This document shows, piece after piece, positions 33,052-41,926 of a DNA stretch of 64,000 nucleotides. The notes under the pieces were generated by a model. It was not told the origin of the DNA. It made no database searches and was given only the letters and a program-made list of their open reading frames with translations. The translations under genes and the position numbers were made by a program. This stretch comes from PALSA-610 sp038213435 (GTDB lineage: Bacteria; Actinomycetota; Acidimicrobiia; IMCC26256; PALSA-610): positions 1 to 64,000 of the forward strand of contig JBBQTI010000016.1 of NCBI GenBank assembly GCA_038213435.1. The letters are read 5' to 3'. How positions within the stretch are numbered: position 1 is the stretch's first letter; every line of letters starts with the position of its first letter.

Positions 33052-34522
33052 GTCTCTCCCGGGCCTGCCCTGGACGATCGCGGAAGCCGCCCGCCGTTTC
33101 GCGGATCGTACCGCCTATGTCACTCCGCTCGGCTGGTCGTTGTCGTATGCCGATGTGGATCACATCTCCGATGAGGTCGCGGTCGGGCTCACCGCTCGGG
33201 GAGTGCTCGCGGCTGACGTCGTCGGGCTGGTCCTGCCGCCCGGACCCGAGTACCTCCTCGCGTACGCGGCGATTGCCAAGCTCGGTGCGATCACCGCGGG
33301 CGTGAACGATCGGCTTTCCGAGCGCGAGCGCGACACGATTCTCGCCCTCGCCGAACCGCGCGTCGTCCTCACGACCGACGAGGTTCCGCCGGCCGCCTCG
33401 TCCGAGACCGTGCTGCGGGAGCTGCGCGTGAAGGGACCAGCGCCCCCCGAGTTGGCACCCGACCCCGAGCGCCCGGTCGCGATCGTCTTCACGTCGGGCA
33501 CGACCGGCCTCCCGAAGGGCGCGCTCTACTGCAACCGCCAGCTCGCGTTCATCACCCTCACCGACGTCGGCGACACGTGGGACGGCGGTGGCCGTTCGTT
33601 CAGCGGCACCTCGTTCGCTCACCTCGGGTTCATGACCAAGTTCGCCGGCAATCTCCGACGGGGCGGCACGACGTTCATCATGGAACGCTGGCACGCCCGA
33701 CCCGCTCTCGAGCTCCTCGCGCGCCAGCGCATGACGACGGTCGCGGGCGTGCCGACCCAGCTCGCGCTCATGCTGCGCGATCTCGAGTTCGACGACTTCG
33801 ACCTCTCGACGGTGCAATACATCATCGCCGGCGGCGGACCGATCACGCCCGGGCTCGCCGAGGAGTCCCGCCGGCGCTTCGGCGCGCGACTCGCCACCCG
33901 CTACTCGTGCACGGAAGCGGGCATCGGCCTCGGCACCGCGTTCGACGACCCGGAGGAGGACGCGATCATCAGCGTGGGCCGGCCGCACGCGAGCGTCGAC
34001 GTCTCGCTACGCGACGGGGCGGGCGAACCTGTCTCCGGCAACGACATCGGCGAGGTGTGCCTGCGCTCCCCTGCCGTCATGTCCGGCTACTGGCGGGATC
34101 CCGACCAGACCCGCGCCGCGTTCACTTCCGACGGCTTCGTGCGCACCGGCGACCTCGGTTGGGTAGACGATCGCGGCCGCCTGCGACTCGTCGGCCGGAG
34201 CAAGGAGATGTACGTGCGCGGCGGTTACAACGTGTACCCGGTCGAGATCGAGAGCGTGCTGTCGACCCATCCCGACATCGCGGCCGTTGCGGTAGTGCCC
34301 CGACCCGACGACATCATGGGCGAGATCGGTGTCGCGGCCGTCGTCCCGCGCGACCGGGATCGTCCTCCGTCGCTGGCCGAGCTGCGCGCGTTCGCCGCCC
34401 CGCACATCGCGACCTACAAGCTGCCCGAGGCCATGCACGTCGTCGACACGCTGCCGTTGACTGTGGGCGAAAAGGTCGACCGGCGAGCGTTGGTGGACGA
34501 GATCGCGAAGCTCCTAACCTGA
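33050..34522 (+). CDS. AMP-forming acyl-CoA ligase
   Basis: A 490-residue adenylate-forming ligase. FTSGTTGLPKG is at 147-157, RYSCTEAG is the A5 motif, GFVRTGDLGWVDDRGRL is A7, and GRSKEMYVRGGYNVYP is A8. The C-terminal VGEKVDRRAL supplies the A10 lysine. Shorter than most FadD proteins, it belongs with small medium-chain or cyclic-acid ligases. It starts at the same CATG as the TetR gene on the other strand and is followed after 45 nt by an acyl-CoA dehydrogenase gene, so activation and first dehydrogenation of the same acid are likely encoded together. ATG 33050 is the only sensible start. Confidence 0.9.
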   Translation: MSLPGLPWTIAEAARRFADRTAYVTPLGWSLSYADVDHISDEVAVGLTARGVLAADVVGLVLPPGPEYLLAYAAIAKLGAITAGVNDRLSERERDTILALAEPRVVLTTDEVPPAASSETVLRELRVKGPAPPELAPDPERPVAIVFTSGTTGLPKGALYCNRQLAFITLTDVGDTWDGGGRSFSGTSFAHLGFMTKFAGNLRRGGTTFIMERWHARPALELLARQRMTTVAGVPTQLALMLRDLEFDDFDLSTVQYIIAGGGPITPGLAEESRRRFGARLATRYSCTEAGIGLGTAFDDPEEDAIISVGRPHASVDVSLRDGAGEPVSGNDIGEVCLRSPAVMSGYWRDPDQTRAAFTSDGFVRTGDLGWVDDRGRLRLVGRSKEMYVRGGYNVYPVEIESVLSTHPDIAAVAVVPRPDDIMGEIGVAAVVPRDRDRPPSLAELRAFAAPHIATYKLPEAMHVVDTLPLTVGEKVDRRALVDEIAKLLT

Positions 34523-34567
34523 GTCGCCCAAGTCGACCGACTCGACCCCCGAACGCGTCCCGAGGCC

Positions 34568-35698
34568 ATGGAGCTCGAATTCACCCCCGATCAGGACGAG
34601 CTACGCGACTCGATGCGTGCGGTGCTCGCGAAGGAGAGCCCGGTTGCACTCGCGCGCCGGGTCGTCGACCACGACGTCGGCCTCGACGCGCTCTGGGCGA
34701 CGCTGACCGGGTTGGGCTGGTCTTCCCTCACCGTTCCCGAATCCGACGGCGGCATCGGCCTCGGGATGATCGAAGCCGGCATCCTCGCCGAGGAGATCGG
34801 TCGGGTGATCGCGCCCGGGCCACTGCTCGCGACCGTGACGCAATTCGTTCCCGCGGTGCGCGAGACCGGCACTGCCGAGCAGCGCGCCCGATTTCTCGGT
34901 GCGGTGGCGGCGGGTAGTTGCTCGGGAGCACTTGCGATCGTGGAGAAGCGAGGCTCGTTCGATCCGGCCTCGGTCACCGCGACCGTCGTGATCGACGGCG
35001 CGCATGCCGTGTTGGCGGGCGAGAAGCGGTTCGTCGTAGAAGGCGACGCCGTCGACGAGCTGGTCGTCGTCGCGCGCAGCCCGGGCACCTCGGGGGACGA
35101 CGGGGTGCACGCGCTCGTCGTACCGGTCGCCGCGATGCGAACGAGGCGCGTGCACGCGCTCGACGGCAGCCGTCGCCTTGCCCACGTCGATCTCGACGGC
35201 GTCCGGGTCGAGCGCGACCGCGTCCTCGGCGACGGCCAGTCGTCGAGCGCAACCGCGCTGCGCCGTGCGATCGAGGAGGCGACGGTCGCGACCGCGCTCG
35301 AGATCGTCGGCGTCGCACAGACCATCTTCGACGTCACGCTCGAGTACGCCAAGCAACGCGAGCAGTTCGGTGTGCCGATCGGGTCGTTCCAGGCAATCAA
35401 GCACAAGTTCGCCGACATGATCGTGGTGCTCGAACGGGCGCGTGCGACCGGCTACTTCGCAGCGCTCACGGTCGCCGAGGACGATCCGCGGCGTACGGCC
35501 GCGACATCGGTGGCGAAGGTCGCGGCCGGCGACTGCCAGCGCCTGTTGGCCAAGGAGGGCATCCAGATCCACGGCGGGATCGGCTACACGTGGGAGCACG
35601 ACATGCACCTCTACGTGAAGCGCGTCAAGTCACTGGAACCCCTCTTCGGCTCGAGCAGCACCCACCGCGCGCACATCGCCGATCTCCTGGGCGTGTAG
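34568..35698 (+). CDS. Acyl-CoA dehydrogenase
   Basis: A 376-residue acyl-CoA dehydrogenase. It starts MELEFTPDQDELRDSMRAVL, a common ACAD N-terminus, and has the C-terminal segments EYAKQREQFGVPIGSFQAIK and GIQIHGGIGYTWEHDMHLYV. The middle domain is less conserved (FVVEGDAVDELVVVARSPG) and the C-terminal GTSEIQ-type tail is absent; it ends PLFGSSSTHRAHIADLLGV. Subunits with this truncated tail are typical of heteromeric ACADs in actinobacterial steroid catabolism, in which one subunit holds the catalytic base. The partner may be one of the other ACADs here. It follows a CoA ligase gene by 45 nt. Confidence 0.88.
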   Translation: MELEFTPDQDELRDSMRAVLAKESPVALARRVVDHDVGLDALWATLTGLGWSSLTVPESDGGIGLGMIEAGILAEEIGRVIAPGPLLATVTQFVPAVRETGTAEQRARFLGAVAAGSCSGALAIVEKRGSFDPASVTATVVIDGAHAVLAGEKRFVVEGDAVDELVVVARSPGTSGDDGVHALVVPVAAMRTRRVHALDGSRRLAHVDLDGVRVERDRVLGDGQSSSATALRRAIEEATVATALEIVGVAQTIFDVTLEYAKQREQFGVPIGSFQAIKHKFADMIVVLERARATGYFAALTVAEDDPRRTAATSVAKVAAGDCQRLLAKEGIQIHGGIGYTWEHDMHLYVKRVKSLEPLFGSSSTHRAHIADLLGV

Positions 35699-35718
35699 CG
35701 CAGGTTCGGCGTCGTCGG

Positions 35719-36468
35719 TCAGACGCTCAGCAGGATCTCGGCGAGGATGTAGAACGCGACGATCAGGACGAAGCCGGTGTACATCGCGTTCTTGTGGGTC
35801 TCGTAGATCATGTTGAGGCCGGTGTTCCCGCGCCCGCTGATCATGCCCAGTGCGTTCAGCTGGAGCACGGCCAAGACCACGATGCCGATGATGAGGTAGA
35901 CGATGCATTTCCCGGAGCTGAGGCCGCCACCGAAGTTCGGGCCGCTCTCGTAGAAGTGCGCGGCGCCCACCATGAACACCAACAGCGGCAGCGAGAAGAT
36001 CGTGTTCTGGCGCGACGCCATCGCGCCGGCGCGGGCGGCGGCGGCCGCGTTCGGGTTCGCCTCGCCCCCGGCCTTCAGCGTCCGCGCGTTGCCGATCACG
36101 ATCTGCTGGTTCGGCCAGATCACGAGCCACACGTTGAGGAACATCGCGAGACCGAAGAGGATGCCGACCGCGAGCGTCGGGCCGGCGGTGCTGTGGATCC
36201 AGAAATTCCTGTCGTAGCTGCCCTTCGGCGCGATCGCGATGATGAGCAGCCCGAACACCACGGTCGCGGCCGCCGACCACCGGAACCACCAGAGCGCGCG
36301 CCAAGTCAGCTTGTCGAACGCATCGTTGCGCGAGCTCGCCTCCATCTCGGCGAACGCCGGCGTCTGAACGAAGTTGAAGTACCACAGCAGACCCATCCAC
36401 ATGACGGCCACGATGACGTGGGAAATGCGGAAGGCCTCGGACAAGCCAACCCGGTGGAAGATCTCCAT
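35719..36468 (-). CDS. PuuD-like (urate hydroxylase N-terminal) membrane protein
   Basis: A 249-residue protein with six or more membrane helices. The N-terminal segment SHVIVAVMWMGLLWYFNFVQTPAF and the later TAGPTLAVGILFGLAMFLNVW, SLPLLVFMVGAAHFYE and KNAMYTGFVLIVAFYILAEIL match the DUF989 domain of bacterial urate hydroxylase PuuD. Several His residues in or near membrane helices (His17, for example) could bind heme. PuuD carries a C-terminal cytochrome c domain, but this protein ends without one, so electron transfer would need a partner. No purine-degradation genes lie nearby; a different redox role is possible. ATG 36468 gives the conserved N-terminus. Confidence 0.7.
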   Translation of the reverse strand: MEIFHRVGLSEAFRISHVIVAVMWMGLLWYFNFVQTPAFAEMEASSRNDAFDKLTWRALWWFRWSAAATVVFGLLIIAIAPKGSYDRNFWIHSTAGPTLAVGILFGLAMFLNVWLVIWPNQQIVIGNARTLKAGGEANPNAAAAARAGAMASRQNTIFSLPLLVFMVGAAHFYESGPNFGGGLSSGKCIVYLIIGIVVLAVLQLNALGMISGRGNTGLNMIYETHKNAMYTGFVLIVAFYILAEILLSV

Positions 36469-36585
36469 CGCACGCTCCCGGTTGTTCGGAAAGGGCGGCC
36501 GAACGTACCAAACCTTCCGTGGTCCCGTCAGGGATCCTCGCGACCCTCGGCCGAAGACGAGTCGCGCGACCGAGAGGCGGGGCGG

Positions 36586-37113
36586 CTACAAGTCGGGCAC
36601 GTGCGCATCGCCGGCCGCAGCGCCCTCGGGCCGGAGCGGCTGGCGCAGCGGAACGATCATCCCGGCGAAGTCGGCGAACGCGATGATGTGGCCGAGATCG
36701 TCGGCCACGCGGCACTCGACGACGATGAGCTGGCGGCCGGCGCGCATCACCCGAGCCTCGGCCCGTACGATGGTGCCCTTCGGCCGGCCGAGGTAGCGGA
36801 CGTGCATGTCGGCCGTAACCAGCGTGTTCTCGCCGGGCCGGAAGGTTCCGGCGCGCGCGGCAGCCGAGCCGGAGGCCACGTCGACCAGGCTCGCGATCGC
36901 CCCGCCGTGGAGGTTGCCCGACCCGTTGAACGCGCCCGGCGCGACCGGCATCTCGACGATCACCGCCGCGGGGTCGGGACCGCTCACGAACCGCAGCCCG
37001 AGGAGCTGATGCAACGGGGTCGCCGAGTGCGCGACGCGCAGGAGCTCAATGACCTCGGTCGAGAAACCGCCGTACGGGTGGTCGGTCGGCACATCATCGA
37101 CGTCATCTGCCAT
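36586..37113 (-). CDS. PaaI-family hot-dog thioesterase
   Basis: A 175-residue hot-dog-fold protein. The key segment GSGNLHGGAIASLVDVASGSA has the H-G-G-x-x-x-x-L-x-D motif of PaaI thioesterases, with the Asp/Glu catalytic position filled by Asp. GENTLVTADMHVRYLGRPKG is the following strand pair, and GRQLIVVECRVADDLG the last. It would hydrolyse an acyl-CoA, often to rescue free CoA. The C-terminal tail (LRPEGAAAGDAHVPDL) is variable. It lies 12 nt downstream of a membrane-anchored hypothetical gene on the same strand. Confidence 0.88.
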   Translation of the reverse strand: MADDVDDVPTDHPYGGFSTEVIELLRVAHSATPLHQLLGLRFVSGPDPAAVIVEMPVAPGAFNGSGNLHGGAIASLVDVASGSAAARAGTFRPGENTLVTADMHVRYLGRPKGTIVRAEARVMRAGRQLIVVECRVADDLGHIIAFADFAGMIVPLRQPLRPEGAAAGDAHVPDL

Positions 37114-37125
37114 GGGTTCACGCTC

Positions 37126-37653
37126 TCACTCCGAGGGGTGGGCGCGCCACCACGAGAACAACGCGGCGAGATCGCCGTCGCGCGCCACCGCATGCACGAG
37201 CCGGTCGCCGTGCGTCCACCACATCGCCGCGCGCTCGCGCTCGAACCGGCACCGGTAGCGCCCCAGCACGGCGCCAGGCGATGCCGCGGACGACCACGCG
37301 CGCTCGTCGGGTACTCCACGGGCGCACGCGGGTGACCCTGATCGCGCGGCTCCTTCGGCGCCGGCCGCGCGCCGATAGGCCGCCGCGACCGCATCGGGCG
37401 CGTACAGCCGAACATCGAGGTCGATCCCGTCGATGACACACCGCACCTCGCGCCGCCCGGGCGAGAACCCGCGACAGTCGGGGCTGCGGGGCACCGTCGT
37501 TGCCGCTGCAGCCGTCGACGACACGAACGAGGGCGACGACACGAACGAAGGAGTCGCGAGCGCGGGGGCGTCGCCGGCAGCAGACGTGTGCGAGCGGTGA
37601 CCGGCCACGACCCACGCGACGGTCAGGCCTGCGAGAAGCGCGAATGCCGCCAT
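37126..37653 (-). CDS. Membrane-anchored or secreted hypothetical protein
   Basis: A 175-residue protein with an N-terminal hydrophobic segment (MAAFALLAGLTVAWVVAG), then a Ser/Ala/Thr-rich linker and a Cys-containing C-terminal domain (PDCRGFSPGRREVRCVIDG, SPACARGVP, LGRYRCRFE). The four Cys could form two disulfides outside the cell. The C-terminal part ends FSWWRAHPSE. No known family is recognised. The frame stays open upstream without a good start, so ATG 37653 is used. It precedes the thioesterase gene by 12 nt, but a shared function is not evident. Confidence 0.55.
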   Translation of the reverse strand: MAAFALLAGLTVAWVVAGHRSHTSAAGDAPALATPSFVSSPSFVSSTAAAATTVPRSPDCRGFSPGRREVRCVIDGIDLDVRLYAPDAVAAAYRRAAGAEGAARSGSPACARGVPDERAWSSAASPGAVLGRYRCRFERERAAMWWTHGDRLVHAVARDGDLAALFSWWRAHPSE

Positions 37654-37879
37654 CGGCCGGGCGCGACCGCGCGGCGCGCGCCACCGGCGCCCGCCGCCCG
37701 AGCGACCAAACGACGGACGGGGACGCGACCGGTCCTCGCCGGCACCGCCGTTGCGGGCACGACCCGACCAGAACTCGAGTGGACGCGAGGTCGGGGGCTT
37801 CCATCCGCCCCACGCTATGCCGCCCGACCTCGGATGACAATATTTGACACAATCTCAGATGGTCTGATATAGATGCTTC

Positions 37880-38626
37880 GTGCGCCGGTACTCGCCTCGG
37901 CTGCGGCTCGTCCTCGTCACGCTCCTCGCCCTCGCATCCCTCGGTGCGCTCGTCGTCGCTCGCCCGCGGCTGTCGGGGAGCGTCTGGTCTCGCGGCGACG
38001 ACCTCGCATTCGCCGTGGCCTGGTTCGTCGCGGTGTGCGCGAGCGCGTGGCTGTTCGTCGCAACCGGCGCCTGCCTGCTCGCGCTCCGCTTTGCCCGTCC
38101 CCGGATCGCACACCGGCTCGCGTCGACCCTCCCCGCCGGGATCCGCCGGCTGGTCGAGATCGCGATCGTCGGCTCGTGCCTCGCGATCCCGGCCCTGCCC
38201 GCACCGGCGGTGGGTGCCCAACGCGTCTCCGCCGTCGTCATCGACGATCGGCCGGTCGTGCGCGCGCCGGAGACATCACAGCCGAACACCACCATGCCGA
38301 ACACCACCATGCCGAGCACCACCATGCCGACGATCCCCGCGCCGGTCGTGCGTGCCCCGATCCCACGACCTGACCCGGCGCCCGCCACGGTGCCGACACC
38401 GTCCGAGCTCCCGCCGCACGTCGTCGTGCGCCCGGGCGACAGTCTCTGGCTCATCGCGCGTGCGTCGCTCACCCGGGTGTCAGGTATCCGTCCTGTTGAC
38501 ACCGATGTTGCGCGCTACTGGCACGCGGTGATCGCCGCGAATCGTTCCACGCTCCGGTCCGGCGATCCGGGGCTCATCTTTCCCGGCGAGATCGTCGCCC
38601 TGCCGCCTCCCTCCGTGGTGTCCTAG
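37880..38626 (+). CDS. LysM-domain membrane protein with Thr-rich repeat linker
   Basis: A 248-residue protein with two or three N-terminal membrane helices (LRLVLVTLLALASLGALVVA, AFAVAWFVAVCASAWLFVATG, VEIAIVGSCLAIPALPAP). A Pro/Thr linker with PNTTMPNTTMPSTTMP follows, then a C-terminal LysM domain (VVRPGDSLWLIARAS to AANRSTLRSGDPGLIFPGEIVALP). LysM binds peptidoglycan or related glycans, so the C-terminal domain should face the cell wall. The linker is encoded by a 15-bp tandem repeat. GTG 37880 is taken as start. The SDR gene follows after 10 nt. Confidence 0.8.
   Translation: MRRYSPRLRLVLVTLLALASLGALVVARPRLSGSVWSRGDDLAFAVAWFVAVCASAWLFVATGACLLALRFARPRIAHRLASTLPAGIRRLVEIAIVGSCLAIPALPAPAVGAQRVSAVVIDDRPVVRAPETSQPNTTMPNTTMPSTTMPTIPAPVVRAPIPRPDPAPATVPTPSELPPHVVVRPGDSLWLIARASLTRVSGIRPVDTDVARYWHAVIAANRSTLRSGDPGLIFPGEIVALPPPSVVS
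38281..38325 (+). repeat. 15-bp in-frame tandem repeat in the LysM gene linker
   Basis: Three consecutive 15-base units (38281-38295, 38296-38310 and 38311-38325) encode PNTTM, PNTTM and PSTTM; a partial fourth follows. The first two units are identical and the third differs by one base. Because the unit length is a multiple of three, copy-number change would alter linker length without frameshift. Confidence 0.85.
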
Positions 38627-38636
38627 CCTCGAGCGC

Positions 38637-39527
38637 GTGGGTCTCCTCGCCGGCAAGGTCGCCGTGGTCACCGGTGCAGGTGGCGGCATCGGCCGCGGCC
38701 ACGCACAGCTCCTCGCGAGCGAAGGCGCACGTGTCGTCGTCAATGATGTCGACTCCGACCTGGCTTCAGACACCGTCTCCGAGATCAGCGACGCGGGCGG
38801 CACTGCGACACCGAGCGCCCACGACGTCGCGACCTGGAGTGGCGGCGGTGCGCTCGTGCAGCACGCGATCGATGCGTACGGGCGTCTCGACATCCTGGTG
38901 AACAATGCCGGCGTCCTGCGGGACACGATGTCGTTCAACATGACGGAACCGGAATGGGACGCAGTCATCGACGTGCACCTCAAGGGGCACATGTCGACCT
39001 GCCACGCGGCGGCCGGACACTGGCGAGAACGGGGCAAGGCCGGCGACACACCGAACGGGCGCATCGTCAACACCGCGTCCGAGTCGGGATTGTTCGGCCA
39101 GGCGGGCCAGGCGAACTACTCGGCCGCGAAGGCCGGCATCATCTCGATGACCATCGTGATCGCCCGCGAGCTCGGGAAGTACGGCGTGACCGCCAACGTC
39201 GTGTGCCCGCGTGCCCGCACCCGGATGACCGAGTCGATGCCCGGCGCGGCCGAGTACATGCAGGGTCCCGAATGGGAGCCCGACAACATCGCTCCCCTCG
39301 TGTGCTTCCTCGCGAGCGACGCTGCCGCCGACGTGTCAGGCCAGGTCTTCGTGATGTGGGGGACCCGGATCCACCTCATGCAGGGCTGGCAGCGCGTGCA
39401 CACGTTCGACCGCAGCGACGCCGACCGCGCGCAGGGTCGGTGGACGCCCGAGGAGCTGATAGCCCGAAAGGACGAGATCTTCGCCGGGCACCGCACCAAG
39501 GTCCCGCGCATGGGGTTCGGGGAATGA
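38637..39527 (+). CDS. SDR oxidoreductase, HSD17B4/MFE-2-like
   Basis: A 296-residue SDR with TGAGGGIG at residues 12-19, NNAGVLRDTMSF at 89-100, Ser148/150, Tyr161 and Lys165 (YSAAK). It belongs to the same long SDR group as the genes at 14784 and 27213, characterised by NNAG-x-x-RD, and probably oxidises a 3-hydroxyacyl-CoA. GTG 38637 is used. Its TGA overlaps the ATG of the next gene as ATGA, so it forms an operon with a CoA ligase, the same gene pair order as at 14784-17263. Confidence 0.9.
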   Translation: MGLLAGKVAVVTGAGGGIGRGHAQLLASEGARVVVNDVDSDLASDTVSEISDAGGTATPSAHDVATWSGGGALVQHAIDAYGRLDILVNNAGVLRDTMSFNMTEPEWDAVIDVHLKGHMSTCHAAAGHWRERGKAGDTPNGRIVNTASESGLFGQAGQANYSAAKAGIISMTIVIARELGKYGVTANVVCPRARTRMTESMPGAAEYMQGPEWEPDNIAPLVCFLASDAAADVSGQVFVMWGTRIHLMQGWQRVHTFDRSDADRAQGRWTPEELIARKDEIFAGHRTKVPRMGFGE

Positions 39528-41059
39528 GCGCGTCATCGGCGAACCTGTCGGAGGCTCCGGACGGGCACCTCCTCGTCGACCAGTTGCGGTTCATGGCGCG
39601 CCGCGGACCCGATCTCGTCGCCTACGCCGATCTGGACGCCGGCGCGACCATCACCTTCCGCGCGTGGGACGAGCGCTCGAATCAGGTCGCGCGCTGGCTG
39701 ATCGATCACGGTGTCGCCAAGCAAGACCGCGTCGCGCTCTACATGGACAGTGAGCATTGCCTGCAATGGATCGTCGCCTACGCGGGGATCCACAAGGCCG
39801 GCGCCGTCGTGGTCCCGGTGAACACGCGATTGTCGATCGACGAGGTGTTGACGATCCTGCGTCACGCCGAGCCGACCGTCCTCGTCACCAACGAGCGCCT
39901 GCTCGACAACGCGCACATCGTCGCCGCGACGATGCCGCTACGCGCGATCCTCGAAAGCGCCAACTGGCCGGACCTCGACGGCTACGACTCCGGCGACATG
40001 CAGGTGCCGCTCGACGCCGACGACATCGCCGACATCATGTACACCTCGGGCACCACGGGACTGCCCAAGGGCGTGCTCGTCCGCCACCGCAACGTCGCGA
40101 TGATCCCGAACTGTGCCCCGAGCTGGACCAACCTCGGCTGGTTGCACGGCGCGCCGCTGTTCACGTTCGCAGGAATGAGCTTCATCTTCAACCCGATGAA
40201 GATGGGGCTCAAGGGCCTCTATATGCCCAAGTTCGACGTCGATCGCTGGTTCGACGTCGTCGAACGTGACAAGCCGATGATGATCTTCCTCGTACCCGCA
40301 ATGGCCGAGCTCATCACCGCGAGCCCGCGGTTCGCGTCGGCCGATCTCTCGGGGCCGATGGCGGTGTCGATCGGAAGTGCCCCGCTCGCGCCCGCGACGT
40401 TGAAGAAGCTGCAGGACCGCATGCCGAACGCTTCGGTCATCAACTCCTACGGGCTGACCGAGGCCGGACCCGCGTTCATCACGATGCCGGCGGAGGAGGC
40501 CGACACGCGCGTCGGGTCGGTCGGCAGGCCGAACCCGCCGATGGAGGTGCGGGTCGTCGATCCCGACACCGACGAGGTCCGGCCGCCGAACGAGGTCGGC
40601 GAGCTGCTCGTTCGGCTGCCCGGCAAGCGCCGCGAGTATTACAAGGACGACGGTGCGAACGCGTCGACCTGGACACCCGACGGTTGGCTACGCACCGGCG
40701 ACCTCGCCTACCTCGACGCCGACGGCTTCGTCTACATCTCGGGCCGCATCAAGGACATGATCATCCGCGGCGGGAACAACATCTACGCCACCGACGTCGA
40801 GGCGGTGATCCTCGAGCACGCCGACGTGCAGGAAGCCGCGGTCGTAGGCGTTCCTCATCAAGTCCTCGGCGAGGACGTCGGCGCGTTCGTGGTCTGCAAG
40901 CCGGGTGCGTCGTTGTCGACCGGTGCGCTGCAGTCGTTCTGCGCCGAGCGTCTCGCCGACTACAAGCGTCCCCGACATTTCTGGTTCGTCGAGGAGCTCC
41001 CGCGCAACGCCACCGGCAAGGTGATGAAGCACAAGCTGCGCGAGATGACGGCGCAATAA
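39524..41059 (+). CDS. AMP-forming acyl-CoA ligase
   Basis: A 511-residue adenylate-forming ligase. IMYTSGTTGLPKG is at 171-183, VINSYGLTEAGPAF is the A5 motif, GWLRTGDLAYLDADGFVY is A7, GRIKDMIIRGGNNI is A8, and NATGKVMKHKLRE carries the A10 lysine. The insert LVRLPGKRREYYKDDGANAS is characteristic of FadD3/FadD13-like proteins in actinobacteria. FadD3 activates the hydrindane acid HIP in steroid catabolism, but I have no direct evidence for that substrate here. It is translationally coupled to the upstream SDR gene. Confidence 0.9.
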   Translation: MSASSANLSEAPDGHLLVDQLRFMARRGPDLVAYADLDAGATITFRAWDERSNQVARWLIDHGVAKQDRVALYMDSEHCLQWIVAYAGIHKAGAVVVPVNTRLSIDEVLTILRHAEPTVLVTNERLLDNAHIVAATMPLRAILESANWPDLDGYDSGDMQVPLDADDIADIMYTSGTTGLPKGVLVRHRNVAMIPNCAPSWTNLGWLHGAPLFTFAGMSFIFNPMKMGLKGLYMPKFDVDRWFDVVERDKPMMIFLVPAMAELITASPRFASADLSGPMAVSIGSAPLAPATLKKLQDRMPNASVINSYGLTEAGPAFITMPAEEADTRVGSVGRPNPPMEVRVVDPDTDEVRPPNEVGELLVRLPGKRREYYKDDGANASTWTPDGWLRTGDLAYLDADGFVYISGRIKDMIIRGGNNIYATDVEAVILEHADVQEAAVVGVPHQVLGEDVGAFVVCKPGASLSTGALQSFCAERLADYKRPRHFWFVEELPRNATGKVMKHKLREMTAQ

Positions 41060-41124
41060 CGCCATCTCTCACCAGCGGTTATGTGCGACGTCGGCGTGAA
41101 CCGTGAGGGATCGGAGATTACGAG

Positions 41125-41307
41125 TTACCAGCCGTCGCTCCGCCGCGACCCGAGGGAGTCAACACACCGGTGGATCTCGACGCCGCGATCCCGCATGATC
41201 CACTCGCGGCGAGCCGCCGAACTCGACACGTTGTGCCCTGATCGCACCTGCGCGTCGTCTGGGACCTTCAAGGTCGCGCCGCAGTGCTGACACTCGATTG
41301 CAGCCAC
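41125..41307 (-). CDS. Small zinc-ribbon protein
   Basis: A 60-residue protein beginning VAAIECQHCGATLKVPDDAQ, with one CxxC knuckle. A second ligand pair is poorly defined: the C-terminal half (HNVSSSAARREWIMRDRGVE, then IHRC) has His and Cys that could complete a site. GTG 41307 is preceded by GGGAGAGGGA, a good ribosome site, which supports this start over the longer frame from 41346. The gene resembles the zinc-ribbon remnants at 727 and 2188 only in the first knuckle. Function unknown; DNA or RNA binding is possible. Confidence 0.5.
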   Translation of the reverse strand: MAAIECQHCGATLKVPDDAQVRSGHNVSSSAARREWIMRDRGVEIHRCVDSLGSRRSDGW

Positions 41308-41626
41308 AGTCCCTCTCCCGCCTCGAAGAAGTACCAACCGAACCAAGTACTGTCCCGCGTTTTGAGACGATCGGATTATGGACGACCGGGAACCGGGCGG
41401 TCAACGGCGGTCGCAGAGCTGATGGCGATGCGTCTGGACATGGCTCGGCCGGGGGCCGATACTGGGTCGCCGTCGCCCCGACCACGTCCGCCCCGACCGC
41501 GTCGTCCCGATGGCTCTTCCGATGAGGTACGGCACGACGCCATCCTCCGGCCGGTTCAGGACGAGTGATGTTGCAGTGCTGCTGCCCGCGGCTTGGCGGG
41601 CTCGCAATTTCGGAAGGAGGTTCTTG

Positions 41627-41794
41627 ATGTCGCGTAAGAAGTTGAAGTTCGTGATGCCCGCCGCGCTTATTGCCGCAGTCGGCGTATCGATCGTCATCGT
41701 GAATCGGGCCGGACACGAAGTGCGCTCGTGGCGGTCGCGGGTCCGCGTGAAAGCGCGTTCGTTCGAGGACGACTGGCGGGCCTGGGTTACTTGA
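41627..41794 (+). CDS. Small single-pass membrane protein
   Basis: A 55-residue protein: basic N-terminus (MSRKKLKF), one helix (VMPAALIAAVGVSIVIV), then a basic tail (VRSWRSRVRVKARSFEDDWR). The start is defined by a near-ideal ribosome site, GGAAGGAGG at 41612-41620, spaced 6 nt from ATG 41627. Topology is probably N-in with a cytoplasmic or periplasmic basic tail. No family recognised. Confidence 0.65.
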   Translation: MSRKKLKFVMPAALIAAVGVSIVIVNRAGHEVRSWRSRVRVKARSFEDDWRAWVT

Positions 41795-41926
41795 CGACGA
41801 GTCGTCCGCCATATTCTCGATGAGGGCCCTGACGCGCCGGCGCTGGCCGGGCCGGCACGGCCGCTTGTAATCTCCCGCATCCGAACGCCGGCACGCACGC
41901 CGGCTCGACCTTGCGGAGGCGATGGA

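Noticed and set aside
34918..37335. Long plus-strand open frame of about 800 codons
   Set aside because: Shadow of the acyl-CoA dehydrogenase, PuuD-like and thioesterase genes; no domain pattern, extreme Arg content.
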